Positions 54,046 to 64,000 of a DNA stretch of 64,000 nt are shown here, one piece after another (the stretch's first letter is position 1; every line of letters starts with the position of its first letter). The notes beneath the pieces are model-generated. The model worked only from the letters and a program-made list of their open reading frames with translations, made no database searches and was not told the DNA's origin. The position numbers and the translations under genes were made by a program. This stretch comes from Aphrocallistes beatrix. Taxonomy: Eukaryota; Porifera; Hexactinellida; Sceptrulophora; Aphrocallistidae. Location: positions 4,216,001 to 4,280,000 of the forward strand of contig OY725489.1 in the NCBI GenBank assembly GCA_963281255.1, written 5' to 3'.

Positions 54046-55038
54046 ATATTACCGTACAGATATTCAAATTAATTCCCCCCTCCTACGTTTTAGTTGAATG
54101 TGTAAAAAAAAAGTCAAAAAATAGGCTAAATTCTGACTAAATTCAGTAAAATTAGGTGGTAATGTAAAATTTTGCACTTTCTAACTAGAAACGCTCGGTA
54201 GAAATTAAGGATATATATTAATAAAGAGATATCTGGTATGGAATGATGTATTCTAAGAAAGTAAATGTTGAAATCTATGGAAAGTTGAAGTATTATGTCT
54301 AATTGCAACGAAAAATTGAATTTTTAAAAAATCCTCAAATTCTTATAGTCATATCACTAATGTTAAACATTTCTTTTGAATATTTTGATAAACCAGAGTA
54401 GATAAATATACTACAGTTTATGGTAATTGAGCACAAAAAAAAATCCTCATCATACCTAATACTAAGGCGCCACACGGTAGCGTTAATTTAAGGAATCTTG
54501 ATTGAAACAATGTCTAAATCAATCTCACCTCTATTCATTGATTAATCTTTCAGTATTCAGTTCTAATTTTAAAGGATAAATTACAATCAAGGCCTTAGTC
54601 GATTGTGTATAGAAGATCCCGATTATATCCGATATTATGAACGGGGCTCCCGATCTCGATTAGGGATGACGGTTCCCCGACCCCGACCCCGGCCAATCCA
54701 GCCCACCTTTGTCCCAGACCTGGCCCCGGGTTAAAGTTCCGAACCTGACTGGGGATTAGTTGGGTTGGAAAAATATGTAAAAATATGCAAAGATAAAAAA
54801 GTTCTGATTCTACAACATCTAAATGAAATTAAACTAACAAAGGTAAAAGAAATATCACCCTAGATACCAATCAACTACTATTAGTAGCTAAGTTGACTAA
54901 TTCATTAAAAAATGACAAATATTTATGAATTATTCGAATAGTTTATAATTCTAGCATGAATTAGTCAATCATAAGCTAAGTTGACAAATTCATGAATTAA
55001 CTTTTAGATCATGATTCTTTCACATCAATGAGCTGAGT
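54046..55038. other. No gene seen
   Basis: AT-rich except for a C-rich patch near 54670-54730 (CCCGACCCCGACCCCGGCC). No coding signature. Confidence 0.4.
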
Positions 55039-56396
55039 TTGGGTGCAACAGAAGAAACCTTTGGAAGTCAAGAGGAACACACTATAATGACGGAGGAAGT
55101 ATTGGCAGAAAAGTTCGACACTCTCAAACCCCAAGTTATATCAGTTCTCCTGGACAACACATACCTATCTCCACTTCATGAAAAACTCGCAACCAAAGCT
55201 GAATTGTTAAAACATCTGGACAACTTATTCTTGACCTGAAGTGATTGACAAAAAAAACAGAGAATACCCATTTTCTGTACTTCTACCTGTTGTCATAATG
55301 TTACTTTTTCCAAAGAGGCAATTCACGTTGAGCTAGATTCCTCATCAGAACCAGACATTACTAATTAGGTATTCACTCGTGAAGATTTTAAATTACCTAA
55401 AATGGCAAGGAGAGTGTAATAAATCTCGTCACTAAACACCTGCTCAATCGACAACATTCATGCCATTCTAACTTTATTTAAGAAACACATCACTGAATCC
55501 TGCAATATCATCGGATCTACTCTCTCTGAAGCTAAATTATATCCTATCATCTCCCTCGTCAATGAATTCGATTCCGACAAGGTCCGAGATCATATAGCAA
55601 AAGCAATTGGGCTGAAAATCGGATGCGTTGACATGATCAACCACTATGACTTCTTGGTTCTGAGGGTCCTGTTATCCAATATCTACAGAAACTTGATTTA
55701 TGCAATGACAAATACAGAACATCATTTTACTGACATCTTTGCGAAAACACATTTACTTCTACGTGCATGGTAGGCGTCATTGGTTGTGTGATTAGTAATA
55801 TCGAACATTGAATAAATGCCAAACTTCTTCCTCGAAAATGTAAACATTGTAACACCACCACACTTCTAAATTTGAGAGACTGTCGAGTAGATTTCTATCT
55901 ATACCACCACTTCTTACCATTGAAATCGGACATCTACCAAAACCTAGCCTCCTTCTACCCAATATAAACGAATAAACAATTTACCATCAGCCATGAAGAC
56001 AAATTATTACGTTATGACTTAGCCGAATTGTCTTAACTTCAAGGTAATCACTTCTACTCACTAATCAAACTCGAAGAATTTTACATCTTTGACGGATGAG
56101 AACAACACCCCTCGACCCAAACGAATCATTCATCGGTACTGCAAATGCCATATTTTACACACTGCACTCTACACCAAACCTTGTGGGGACCTCTGCTTGA
56201 GGTTATTCAGGCAACGCAATCTCTATCATGGTGCGCCCAGATAAGAAAACGTGACCTACAAAAGCATCATCCCCAGTGGCGGAACAGCAACATCACACTT
56301 CACTATCGACAAATCCATCTCAAGTGTATTGCTGGAAAGGTAAAGCAACTAACGAGTCCATACCCGGACGAAACACAAGATCAGAATAACAAGTGA
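55039..56396 (+). pseudogene. Unidentified degraded coding region
   Basis: The plus strand reads as protein through several frames. One piece at about 55039-55239 ends PLHEKLATKAELLKHLDNLF. One of about 100 codons at 55480-55770 contains SEAKLYPIISLVNEFDSDKV and NHYDFLVLRVLLSNIYRNLI. A Cys-containing piece is near 55830-55970 (PRKCKHCNTT), and an open tail runs to 56396. Composition and codon texture differ from the surrounding AT-rich DNA. Several stops and frame changes separate the pieces. I recognise no domain; both an old transposon ORF and a dead host gene are possible. A Tc1-like relic follows. Confidence 0.4.
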
Positions 56397-56509
56397 ATTT
56401 AAAACGTGTTTATATGTTATTTACTACCCCTATAATATGTCTGGATTGGTATATAAATGATATTATTTGATGTATAATCTATGTGCTACCAAAATTCATC
56501 CTCCAACTA

Positions 56510-56913
56510 TATGTGCCCCAAATAAATATAATTCTGCTAATTTATCTTGGGTAATTTTCAAATTGTACTCTCAATTCCCAAAGAGCGGATTATCTCGATT
56601 ACATTTTTGGGAGAGGCCGGGGAATTCCCCCGATCTCAATCCTATTGAGAATCTGTGATCGATTTTGCTTAATAAACTTGATGAAATGCATCCTTCAACT
56701 AATCTGGACCAGCTAAAAATTCAACTACAAAATGCTTGGTCATCAATCGAGCCAGATATTTTGGAGAGATTGGCTGACGGAATGCCAGCAAGCATTCATA
56801 AATGCATTGAATTGGATGGAGAATATATAGGAAAATAGAAATATTTCTTAAGTCTATGGTTTTTATGTCTATTAACTGAAAATTCATTACGGCAATAATT
56901 TTGAAACACCCTG
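56510..56913 (+). pseudogene. Tc1-like transposase 3' relic
   Basis: Reads SANLSWVIFKLYSQFPKSG, then GNSPDLNPIENL followed by a stop where W is expected, and then DILERLADGMPASIHKCIEL to the terminal stop near 56838. The same C-terminal layout as the DD37E enzyme at 23541-24611 (ILENLVASMPDRIKSVI). The right terminus ACACCCTG is preserved before TA. The N-terminal and first catalytic regions are gone. Confidence 0.85.
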
Positions 56914-57432
56914 TATATTAACCCCGGGGCTTAATATGGACTAGCCCAGTTTATACCCAGGGTTAAACTGGGTGGGGAGGTTAATCTAGGCTGCTACACC
57001 GGTACACTCAATACACGAGGAGAGGATTGGATGGCTACGAGGGGAGGAGACCATCTTAGTTACAAATACTAAATTGAATGAATAAACCATTCTATATACG
57101 TAGTACCATAAAAATTTTTATTTTATAAAGGATATCAGTATTTGATAGTTCATTGAATACAGACAGCGTATATATCTTATAAGAAACTCTGATGTGTATA
57201 ATTTTACGTTTTTAGGTTAATTATAGAAATAGCTACGTGTATTTATTTTACTTTATAGAGTTGTATTTAATATACTACAATTATATTATATGATATGATA
57301 TGTTATACACTTACAAACATCTTCTAGCAGTCAATTACCCTTTTAAATATTGTTATGCATTCTACTTATAATATAGTTATAATTATATTATCCTGTAAAC
57401 TCATTCATGTTAAAAATGTATTTTAATATTTA
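56914..57432. other. No gene; small palindromic patch
   Basis: Near 56920-57000, TTAACCCCGGGGCTTAA and CCCAGTTTATACCCAGGGTTAAACTGGG-like symmetry (the latter interrupted) suggest a tiny foldback repeat. The rest is very AT-rich. Confidence 0.4.
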
Positions 57433-57792
57433 CAAGCGCGCTTCGCTTGCTTGCGCTGCGCGGCTGGCGGACACTTCGTGTCCGCCGGAGGCTCCCTTCG
57501 GTCGCCTGAGGTCTCATTGGTTAATTATAAGGGAGAGAGCATCTCTAAATATGTCCGTCCTACTGTGCTAATCGATATCACTCGAAAAATCACCAAAGTT
57601 GTCAATTTTAAAATTTTTGATGCGTTAGGATGACGTCATAACAAAGGGATGAGTCATCATTTTTGATGAAAGTCGCATCATATGTGAGGTACATTTTGGT
57701 CTGAGCTCAGAACTTACTGGAGCCATAGCCAAAAGACTCCCACATGCCAAAAATTAGCTTTCTGCTCCCGCCAGTTTCTTCAATCAATTAGT

Positions 57793-57866
<74 letters not shown>

Positions 57867-57896
57867 TATACATTAATCGAGTTTTAATAGTAAGGA
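57433..57896 (-). mobile_element. Non-autonomous Helitron, complete copy
   Basis: On the minus strand it runs from TCCTTACTATTAAAACTCGA (after A) to the terminal hairpin before T, 464 bp. It is shorter than the other full copies because an internal stretch is lacking, but it has the longest TA tract (57796-57857). Confidence 0.85.
57796..57857. repeat. (TA)n microsatellite in Helitron
   Basis: About 30 uninterrupted TA units at the position where other Helitron copies have a short TA tract. In the copy at 23184 the same tract received a Tc1-like element. Confidence 0.95.
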
Positions 57897-58523
57897 TTAT
57901 TGTATCTATTGAGAATATTTATTAAGAATTATTTTCTTCAAAACATTGTCTTTTTAAGTATGGGGAACCAAACTATAGAACGGAATCGGTTGGGGGAAGA
58001 ACTGCCAATTGACTATTATGAAATACTACGTGTTTTATTAGGCTAGGTAAAATATAGACAGCAAATTTCTTAGTACAGATACTTGCTAAATTGGGATAAT
58101 TTTCACAAAATGTGAGAATAACAGAGGAGAATAGATGGTTGATGTTAGTTATGCATATTAAATTATCACTCCCTATGTACAAATTAACTATAGAGCGATT
58201 TGTTAGTATTATATTCTACGTATAGTAATAGACAGTGAAATATCCATCGTCCGTTAACCATAATGCATATTTGTATGATAGATGGACCTCAGAGTCCGAG
58301 GTAGTATGCTAGCCATGGTCCATATTACTAATTCACAAAGAAGGTAGTCAGAATCCATAGGTGATCAAAATCCGTTGAAACAGTACTAATTTTGCGTATC
58401 TTAAAAATAGCTAAATATCCTCGAACATATGTGTACAGTTCTAACCCATTTTCTATATAATATTTACGATATTATACTACTCATTCAATTTTAGAGTCAA
58501 TCTTGCATATATTAAATACGTTT
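57897..58523. other. No gene seen
   Basis: AT-rich; no structure recognised. Confidence 0.4.
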
Positions 58524-58903
58524 AGTCAGGTCAAAATATGAAGCAAATAGTCCCAACCCCCAAAACTTGCAATTGTTTTATTGCATTTTTCCGTTGTATC
58601 ATGTCTTAGGAGTAACATACTAAAAGTTTACCGAAATCGGAGTATCAGAAAGTGATTTGCCACGACCCCGTCGTTGACCCCTGGCTATAAAAATCGCCGG
58701 TTTTGAAAACAGAGTTTAACCTTTCAAATGATTGCAAATCAGTTTTTATATTCGTGCTCAGCATCAAATTTCTGGCAATTTGATATATACATTGACTATA
58801 TTTTGAGCAAAAATTTTGGGCCCTCCTTGCAGCAGCCTGGAATGCAACAATTCTGATCTCCAAATTTGGTCTAAACCATATCGAGTGACCTCTTGTTTTT
58901 CTC
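58524..58903 (+). repeat. ~380-bp dispersed repeat, copy 2
   Basis: Partner of 29186-29565. It borders the LTR-element fossil at 58904 and appears to have been inserted into it. Confidence 0.7.
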
Positions 58904-59938
58904 GGCCATGCTTCATATAGCGAAGCAGTGTCGATAATGGAGGGCTGTGCCCCTGAATCCAACATTGCACCTATCTTGATACCGTTCAATTTAATGGGAA
59001 TCATAACTCCGGCCTGGTCCATTCCCTCTTCTTCGCAACTAGCCCCAGCTCTGCGATCCACTGACAGAACTTGCTTCTTGTTGTAGCAATCCCTGCGATC
59101 ATGCCCCTTCTTACCACACGATTGGCAGTATTGAGAAGGGCATCGCCTTTGCAAATGTTCTGTATTACCACAGATATAGCATGCTAAACGCTGACCATAA
59201 TTCCTGTAACCTGCACCAGCTCTACCGAATCTAGCTCGCCCCGTAGACCTTGGAAATCGATCCCGATGTACGACATTAATAGTCTCCTCTCTAGCCTCAG
59301 GCAAGGGATTGTTGGTTGACATAACTCTTCGGCTCGATTTCCATCCGCTTCTCTAACCGGTCTTTCTTTCTCTGTCCTCAACTCACAAATCCGTTTAAAA
59401 TCACGATGGCCTTGATCGAGAGGGATGATTTCTCTACCAGAGCATTGCGTACCTTGTTTATGAATTCTCGAGCTATGCTTAACGTTATGTCGACTTTCTC
59501 TGCTAGCCAATCGTTAATTGGTCCCTGAACTGGCGGAGGTAACTGCGTTATGAGGATTACACACGCCACCCGTAGCGGTACCTTAGCATCGATAACCGCA
59601 GCCTTGAGTTCATAGAAATAGTCGTCGACGAATGTACCAGGTTCCCAGTCCTTATTCCTAAGAGACTGCATTGCTGTAGTGCTATCTACTGGCTCATCCA
59701 AGTTGTCAATCAGGATCTTGAAAGCTCCTAAACTTTCAGTTTCGTTTATAGCCTCCACGATTTCCCGTTCCGCGATCCGCCGACAGATATACCCAGGTAA
59801 TATGCTGATTGCTAAGCGCTCTCCTCCTTCCTGTGCTAGAAGCGGAGCGACTGCAGCCCTGAATAGTTTCTCCCATTCTGCAATCCGTTGATCCTTCTGA
59901 AGAGTTGGAATATTCAGCCCACCAAACTGTGACGCCAT
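58904..59938 (-). mobile_element. LTR-element gag/protease fossil
   Basis: The minus strand shows, in order, a gag-like region starting at 59938 (MASQFGGLNIPTLQKDQRIA), two CCHC knuckles (CYICGNTEHLQRRC, CQSCGKKGHDRRDC) and the start of an aspartic protease (GAMLDSGAQPSIID). This is the gag-NC-PR order of Ty3/gypsy-like or related LTR elements. It is broken, with a small number of breaks, and everything beyond the protease is absent from the window. A dispersed repeat (58524-58903) adjoins its 3' side. Its long terminal repeat could not be delimited. The readable frames suggest moderate rather than great age. Confidence 0.82.
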
Positions 59939-59939
59939 T

Positions 59940-60844
59940 ATTATTATTGTGATTTATGTGATAAGGCAGTTAACAATATGTGACTATTATAATTAGCTTT
60001 ACAGACAATCACAATAATAAATGATAATTACATACAACTTTAGACTATCACTCTAGTATATATAAGTAGAGTATTGACTCCTAAGAGAATACCAGCAGCG
60101 CTGCATACTAAGTTTAACATAGACTACGACTAGACTACACTACTATATAACAAAACGAATGTATTTTTAAATCAAGAATATTCCATATCAATACAATTAT
60201 TTGTAAAATGACCCTATTTAGACATAATTTGTAATCAAGCATAGGAATATTTTATCCGATCTCAAATTCATTTGTTACCATTGAAATTTCTCAGTTTTGA
60301 ATCTTTTAACCTGAATAATTATTGTTAGATGTGACATTATCAACTTTGTGTCATTCGTCACGATCTTAAGTGCCAATTATAGTCAATAGCCACCGATGTT
60401 AAGTTTCACATGATTATACAAGTGTGTCAGATAAAATTTTACCAATTAGTAACGTACTAAATGTCAAGCTAATGTTTTTTATCGAAGTATGAATAGAAAA
60501 GATCACTAATTTATCACCACTACTATCTATTAAGAGTTGGCATCTCTTAGGCATTGAAGCCCAGTATTTCTAAGAAAAAACTGCTGATGATTGCATCAGT
60601 GTACCTTAAAAATCATGAGCATATCTTGATCGATTTTATATGATTTTATGTTATTTTATATTCTGTTAAAAATACTCTTCAATTTCAAATGTTTAATTCC
60701 TTTATAAATGTACAATTGTGCCCCCAAGGAAATGCCATGCAGTGGCATCGTGTTCTATAGACACGTGGGCCCTGACCGCCCAGATATAATATTTCTTGGG
60801 TCTCTCTCATTTCAGCGCGTGTTGTTATAATTTTTTTTGTTTAG
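59940..60844. other. Possible LTR remnant, otherwise nothing
   Basis: The first ~200 bp upstream of the gag-like start could contain a terminal repeat (TATATAAG near 60060), but no boundaries could be set. The rest shows no gene; I searched without success for an upstream exon of the small-exon gene that follows. Confidence 0.35.
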
Positions 60845-63755
60845 TTCTTCAACTTCCAGTAGCCCTGTAAGGCAAATGTGAGTGCCTTCAGATTTACATA
60901 CCATACTCAGGGTTTCATACAGGGGGTGGTAGGGAGGGGCACTTGACCCCCTACTCATTAAAGTGCCCCCCTAGAAATACATGGAAGCATTAAATGAAGA
61001 GATGTGATCTAGTGCCTGCCCCCTTTCAAATTTAGAAATCCAAGATTGCCCCCTTGCATGTAAATCCTGTATGAAACACAATACTTGTAAAATCCAAATA
61101 ATTGATGTAATATTTGTATGATAAGAAGTCACCAAAAATGGCTATTTGTTTGAACAACTTGCCATTTTTGGTCCGCAAATGGTATCCTAATTCGATAGAA
61201 AGGTGATCTACTATGGATCTGGCCTATTTCGGAAGAAAAGTGTCTACGATTAAGATCTAAGCGAAATTTTGACTCCAATAAATCTAAACATTTGTTCACA
61301 CCTTTTCTATCCAATATATAGTATACTACTTGTACGTATATAGCTTTACCACATGATAGAAACCATTGTGAAATCATTGTAGTGTACCTGCGATGGAAAG
61401 GTTATGTGTATATTTTCACACTTTTATATACATAGTATCATACACATACAGTATGATGAATTTTGAAAAATATAGTAGAGACTAGCTTCAACTGATTGAC
61501 AAATATGATTTAAGGGTGTTGATTTTGAACGGAAATTTGATTCGGGATAGGTAATAGTTGTTTCTCTCTGCCATGGGAGCATATGACACTAATCTTTGTA
61601 AAGCCTGACATTAAGGGTACTGGTTTGTTTTATTATTTCTTTATACCAAATATTTGAAAATTTCTTTCCCGCCAAAAGGGCGCTCGAATTATTTACTATC
61701 TGACAGCAACATCTTCGCTTCTACCATTTATCGAATCACTCGTGTGGTATCATTAACTAAAAATTCTCTAGTCTTCTATCTGAAATATCAATTTTAATCT
61801 GGTGGTGGATGGGGCTAAACATCCCGGCTACTATTCTACGATATATTGTACTATAAATCTCTTTTACTAGCAAATTTTACTACTTTTTTTTCTAGTTACC
61901 ACGGGCTTAATACAATGTAAGTCCTTATTATATTGAAATATATCACCTTTCAATTTATGTTTATACTGAAAACCATGTAATTACTTGTAAAACAATGTAA
62001 CGAAAAAGTAAATTGTTCGAGTTCTTTTAATGGATTTTGTATATACGTATATATTGTTTTTTCTAGACGTCCAGAACGCATCATCTTAGATGAGTGAGTT
62101 TATTTATCTTCTAAATAAAGAATAAATATCAGTATACATACCGATAATGCAGCTCTAAACGTGCAGGACTCACTAGAGGGATACAAAACTCCATTGTTAT
62201 TTTGACAATTGAGAAATATTAATTTTAGAGCCTTCTAAGTATGGATCCTGAAATTTACACATGATGAAGTGCATTATTATATGAACTGTTGATATATAAT
62301 TTCTATCATAAAATATGGATCACATGGGCGCCGTACACCGTCCATCCTGAAAAGGCAGCTCCTATAATCTGAAATTCTTTAAAAATACCAAAAGTTTTAA
62401 CTATTTATTAAAACTATTAGAAACGAGAGTGTTCGGTTGATAGAAATTTATTTGCTTGCTATTCCGTATTAAATATTTATTTTTAATCTAGAAACAGATT
62501 CTTGAGAGGGAGGGAGGCAGGAGAGGTGGTAAGGGCGCTGGGGGAGGCGGCGGAGGAGGCGGAGGCGGGGGGGGGAAGAATGTGAGTTTTAATCTTCTAA
62601 ATTAAGCAATATATTTTATATTTTACTGCAACTCCTAGTATAGTAGATGTCGTGATCAATATAGAACGTCGTACTTTACTCGTTATTGGAAATTATATTG
62701 AACTAATTTGACCAATTTGGACCATATATTTTTCAACCAATTCGAGCACTCCCGAAACCTTGTTGAAAGCCCCTCACTGAGAGAATATCCAAATCGGATG
62801 AACTGCCCTTATTTTCTTGTCTATTCTCTGTTGGATTTTTTGAACGACATAGATAGCATATTTACGCATTGCTGGAGAATGGAAATTGTTCAGATTTGTT
62901 TTAACAGAAGTTGCGTAACAACATACCATTTCATATGAGCTCTAGTCTGTTGGCTAAGAACCATCAAATTCTATATGCACCTGCAAATACACCAATACTT
63001 GATTATATTTATTTAGCCACCACACTCAGAAATTAGGTGACTTGTCGTTATACTCTGGTGGCAATCACCACCAGATTTGTAGAGCACTGATACATACCTA
63101 TAAGTACCTACAATTGATAGATTCTCTTTTATGTTGCTTTTCTTGTAGGAAAAAATTTGGGAATCGTATAATCAAGTAAGTATTTGTAGATCTAGTTGAC
63201 AAAAATAATCCATTTTTTTGTTTATAATATATACATAAAGTTGGCTCGTTTTGAATTATGCTAGAGATTAGCTTTCAACGGTTGATCTAGGCTTTATTTA
63301 AGATGTAGATTTCGACTCTCCTATTATCGAAACAATATGGTAAATATTTCTCTTTTACACTAGATAATTTATATCTAGCGTAAAAGAGATGAACTTCCTT
63401 TTAACCACAATTTAGTTTGTGGGATAAAATCAGCAGATTTAATTAAGAGTAGATTAAATTTAGTTTATGATATGAATATTTGATATGAATATAGAATTGC
63501 CATTGATGAATATTTTAGATTACAAGCAAAATCTAACATTACAAAATGCTGTGCATTCATGATAAATTAACAGCTTTCGAAAATCGAAAAGTTCAAGTTA
63601 CCATAAATTGTTCCACATTCACCTCAAATTAATGTAATTACTTTTTGAAAATTTTGCTAGAAAGGAATACGATATAGATAAAATTATACAAACAGCTAAT
63701 AAATGATATCAACTATGTCTTATATTTACTGTTTTTGTAGATGGCTGAAGAAATA
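60845..63755 (+). CDS. Candidate micro-exon gene, 3' part
   Basis: Predicted exons: 60845-60877 (33 nt), 61896-61916 (21), 62067-62093 (27), 62498-62581 (84), 63149-63175 (27), then 63741 onward. Acceptors are strong (TTTTTTTTGTTTAG, TTTTTTTTCTAG, TTGTTTTTTCTAG, CTTTTCTTGTAG, GTTTTTGTAG). Donors are GTGAGT or GTAAGT. In the phase where each exon's first base completes a codon, all are open and stop at TAA 63753-63755. The segments read SSTSSSPVRQ, YHGLNT, RPERIILD, a Glu/Ala/Arg-rich helix-like block (FLRGREAGEVVRALGEAAEE), and a cationic end MKKFGNRIIKWLKK. An acidic pro-region before a basic amphipathic tail is how many secreted antimicrobial peptide precursors look; this is inference. No signal-peptide exon was found. 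The weakest link is the 21-nt exon. Confidence 0.5.
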
Positions 63756-63940
63756 AAGAGGAGGCGACGGGGGAGGAGAGGGTCCTATTTATTTTTGGTA
63801 CGTTTAGTATATCGTAAATCATTTTCCAAATTTGTGCAAAATTTATTGAACCTTTCTTACTTTTTTAGATTTACTTGCTGATTTTACCCCCCCCAATGAC
63901 CTCTAGGGTCTGGGGTGGTGGGGGGGGGATGATTTACAAT
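62498..63940 (+). CDS. Alternative phase-0 exon chain to window edge
   Basis: Four exons of 84, 27, 57 (63741-63797) and 72 nt (63869-63940), all multiples of three, are also open in phase 0. They read a poly-Gly block after ILEREGGRRGGKGAG, then EKIWESYNQ, MAEEIKRRRRGRRGSYLFL, and IYLLILPPPMTSRVWGGGGG. Donors are GTGAGT, GTAAGT, GTACGT and GTAAGT, each after a T/C-rich acceptor. Upstream exons at 60845, 61896 and 62067 contain stops in this phase, so this chain would need a different 5' end. It continues beyond the right edge. Both phases cannot be the main product; the last two exons may instead be spliced 3' UTR of the other reading. Confidence 0.4.
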
Positions 63941-64000
63941 GTAAGTGTAGTATATGATCTATCATTCTGATTTGTTTTGCATGATTCAAACGATTTTATT

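Overview
The window reads as AT-rich (roughly two-thirds A+T by eye) nuclear DNA of an invertebrate metazoan. GT-AG introns, zinc-finger transposases and densely nested eukaryotic transposons exclude a bacterium, phage or plasmid. I cannot name the species. No rRNA, tRNA, CRISPR or operon-like gene order was seen. Most recognisable sequence is mobile DNA of many families and ages.

Layout. 0-12 kb: a retroelement integrase tail (1-345), a mariner relic (483-1473), a non-autonomous Helitron (2611-3140), a hAT inside a hAT-type MITE (3456-5837), an unknown 157-codon ORF (6348-6821), a decayed Mutator-like transposase with a PHD finger (7420-9788), a MITE with arms of about 370 bp (10372-11314), and a duplicated Ala/Glu/Arg- or Gly-rich exon (11545-12045). 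12-23 kb: two opposed hAT-type MITEs filled with an AATTG-like satellite, a 1-kb foldback element, a 44-bp satellite, a BED-type hAT relic and a DDxD mariner-like relic. 23-28 kb: three transposases in a row. These are an intact DD37E Tc1-like element inside a Helitron TA tract, a lightly damaged DD34D mariner, and an intact DD35E Tc1-like element. 28-40 kb: foldback copies, a foldback element whose ends are arrays of 15-mers, more Helitron copies, a 5'-truncated Tc1 and a minimal Mutator/PHD relic. 40-49 kb: an LTR-retrotransposon fossil interrupted by a TTAA-flanked element, the only full-length open Mutator-like/PHD transposase (800 aa), pogo-like MITEs and short satellites. 49-60 kb: a FLYWCH/MULE tail, a small TIR-bordered element carrying a candidate four-exon gene (50487-51763), a perfect 33-bp hairpin, a second TTAA element, unidentified degraded coding sequence, a Tc1 relic and an LTR-element gag/protease fossil. 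60.8-64 kb: a run of small exons with good splice sites, every one a multiple of three in length.

Two items look new. The first is a micro-exon-type gene at the right edge (60845-63940). Exons of 33, 21, 27, 84 and 27 nt plus a short terminal segment stay open in one phase and end in a cationic, amphipathic-looking tail. The 84-nt exon and its flanks have an expanded inverted copy 50 kb away. The second is the 1.28-kb TIR element at 50487-51763, whose only candidate gene splices to 167 codons with a Q/P/R-repeat tail and resembles no transposase I know. Both are inferences from splice signals and frame and need transcript evidence. The rest shows repeated element-in-element insertion, several with exact target-site duplications that give a relative order of events.
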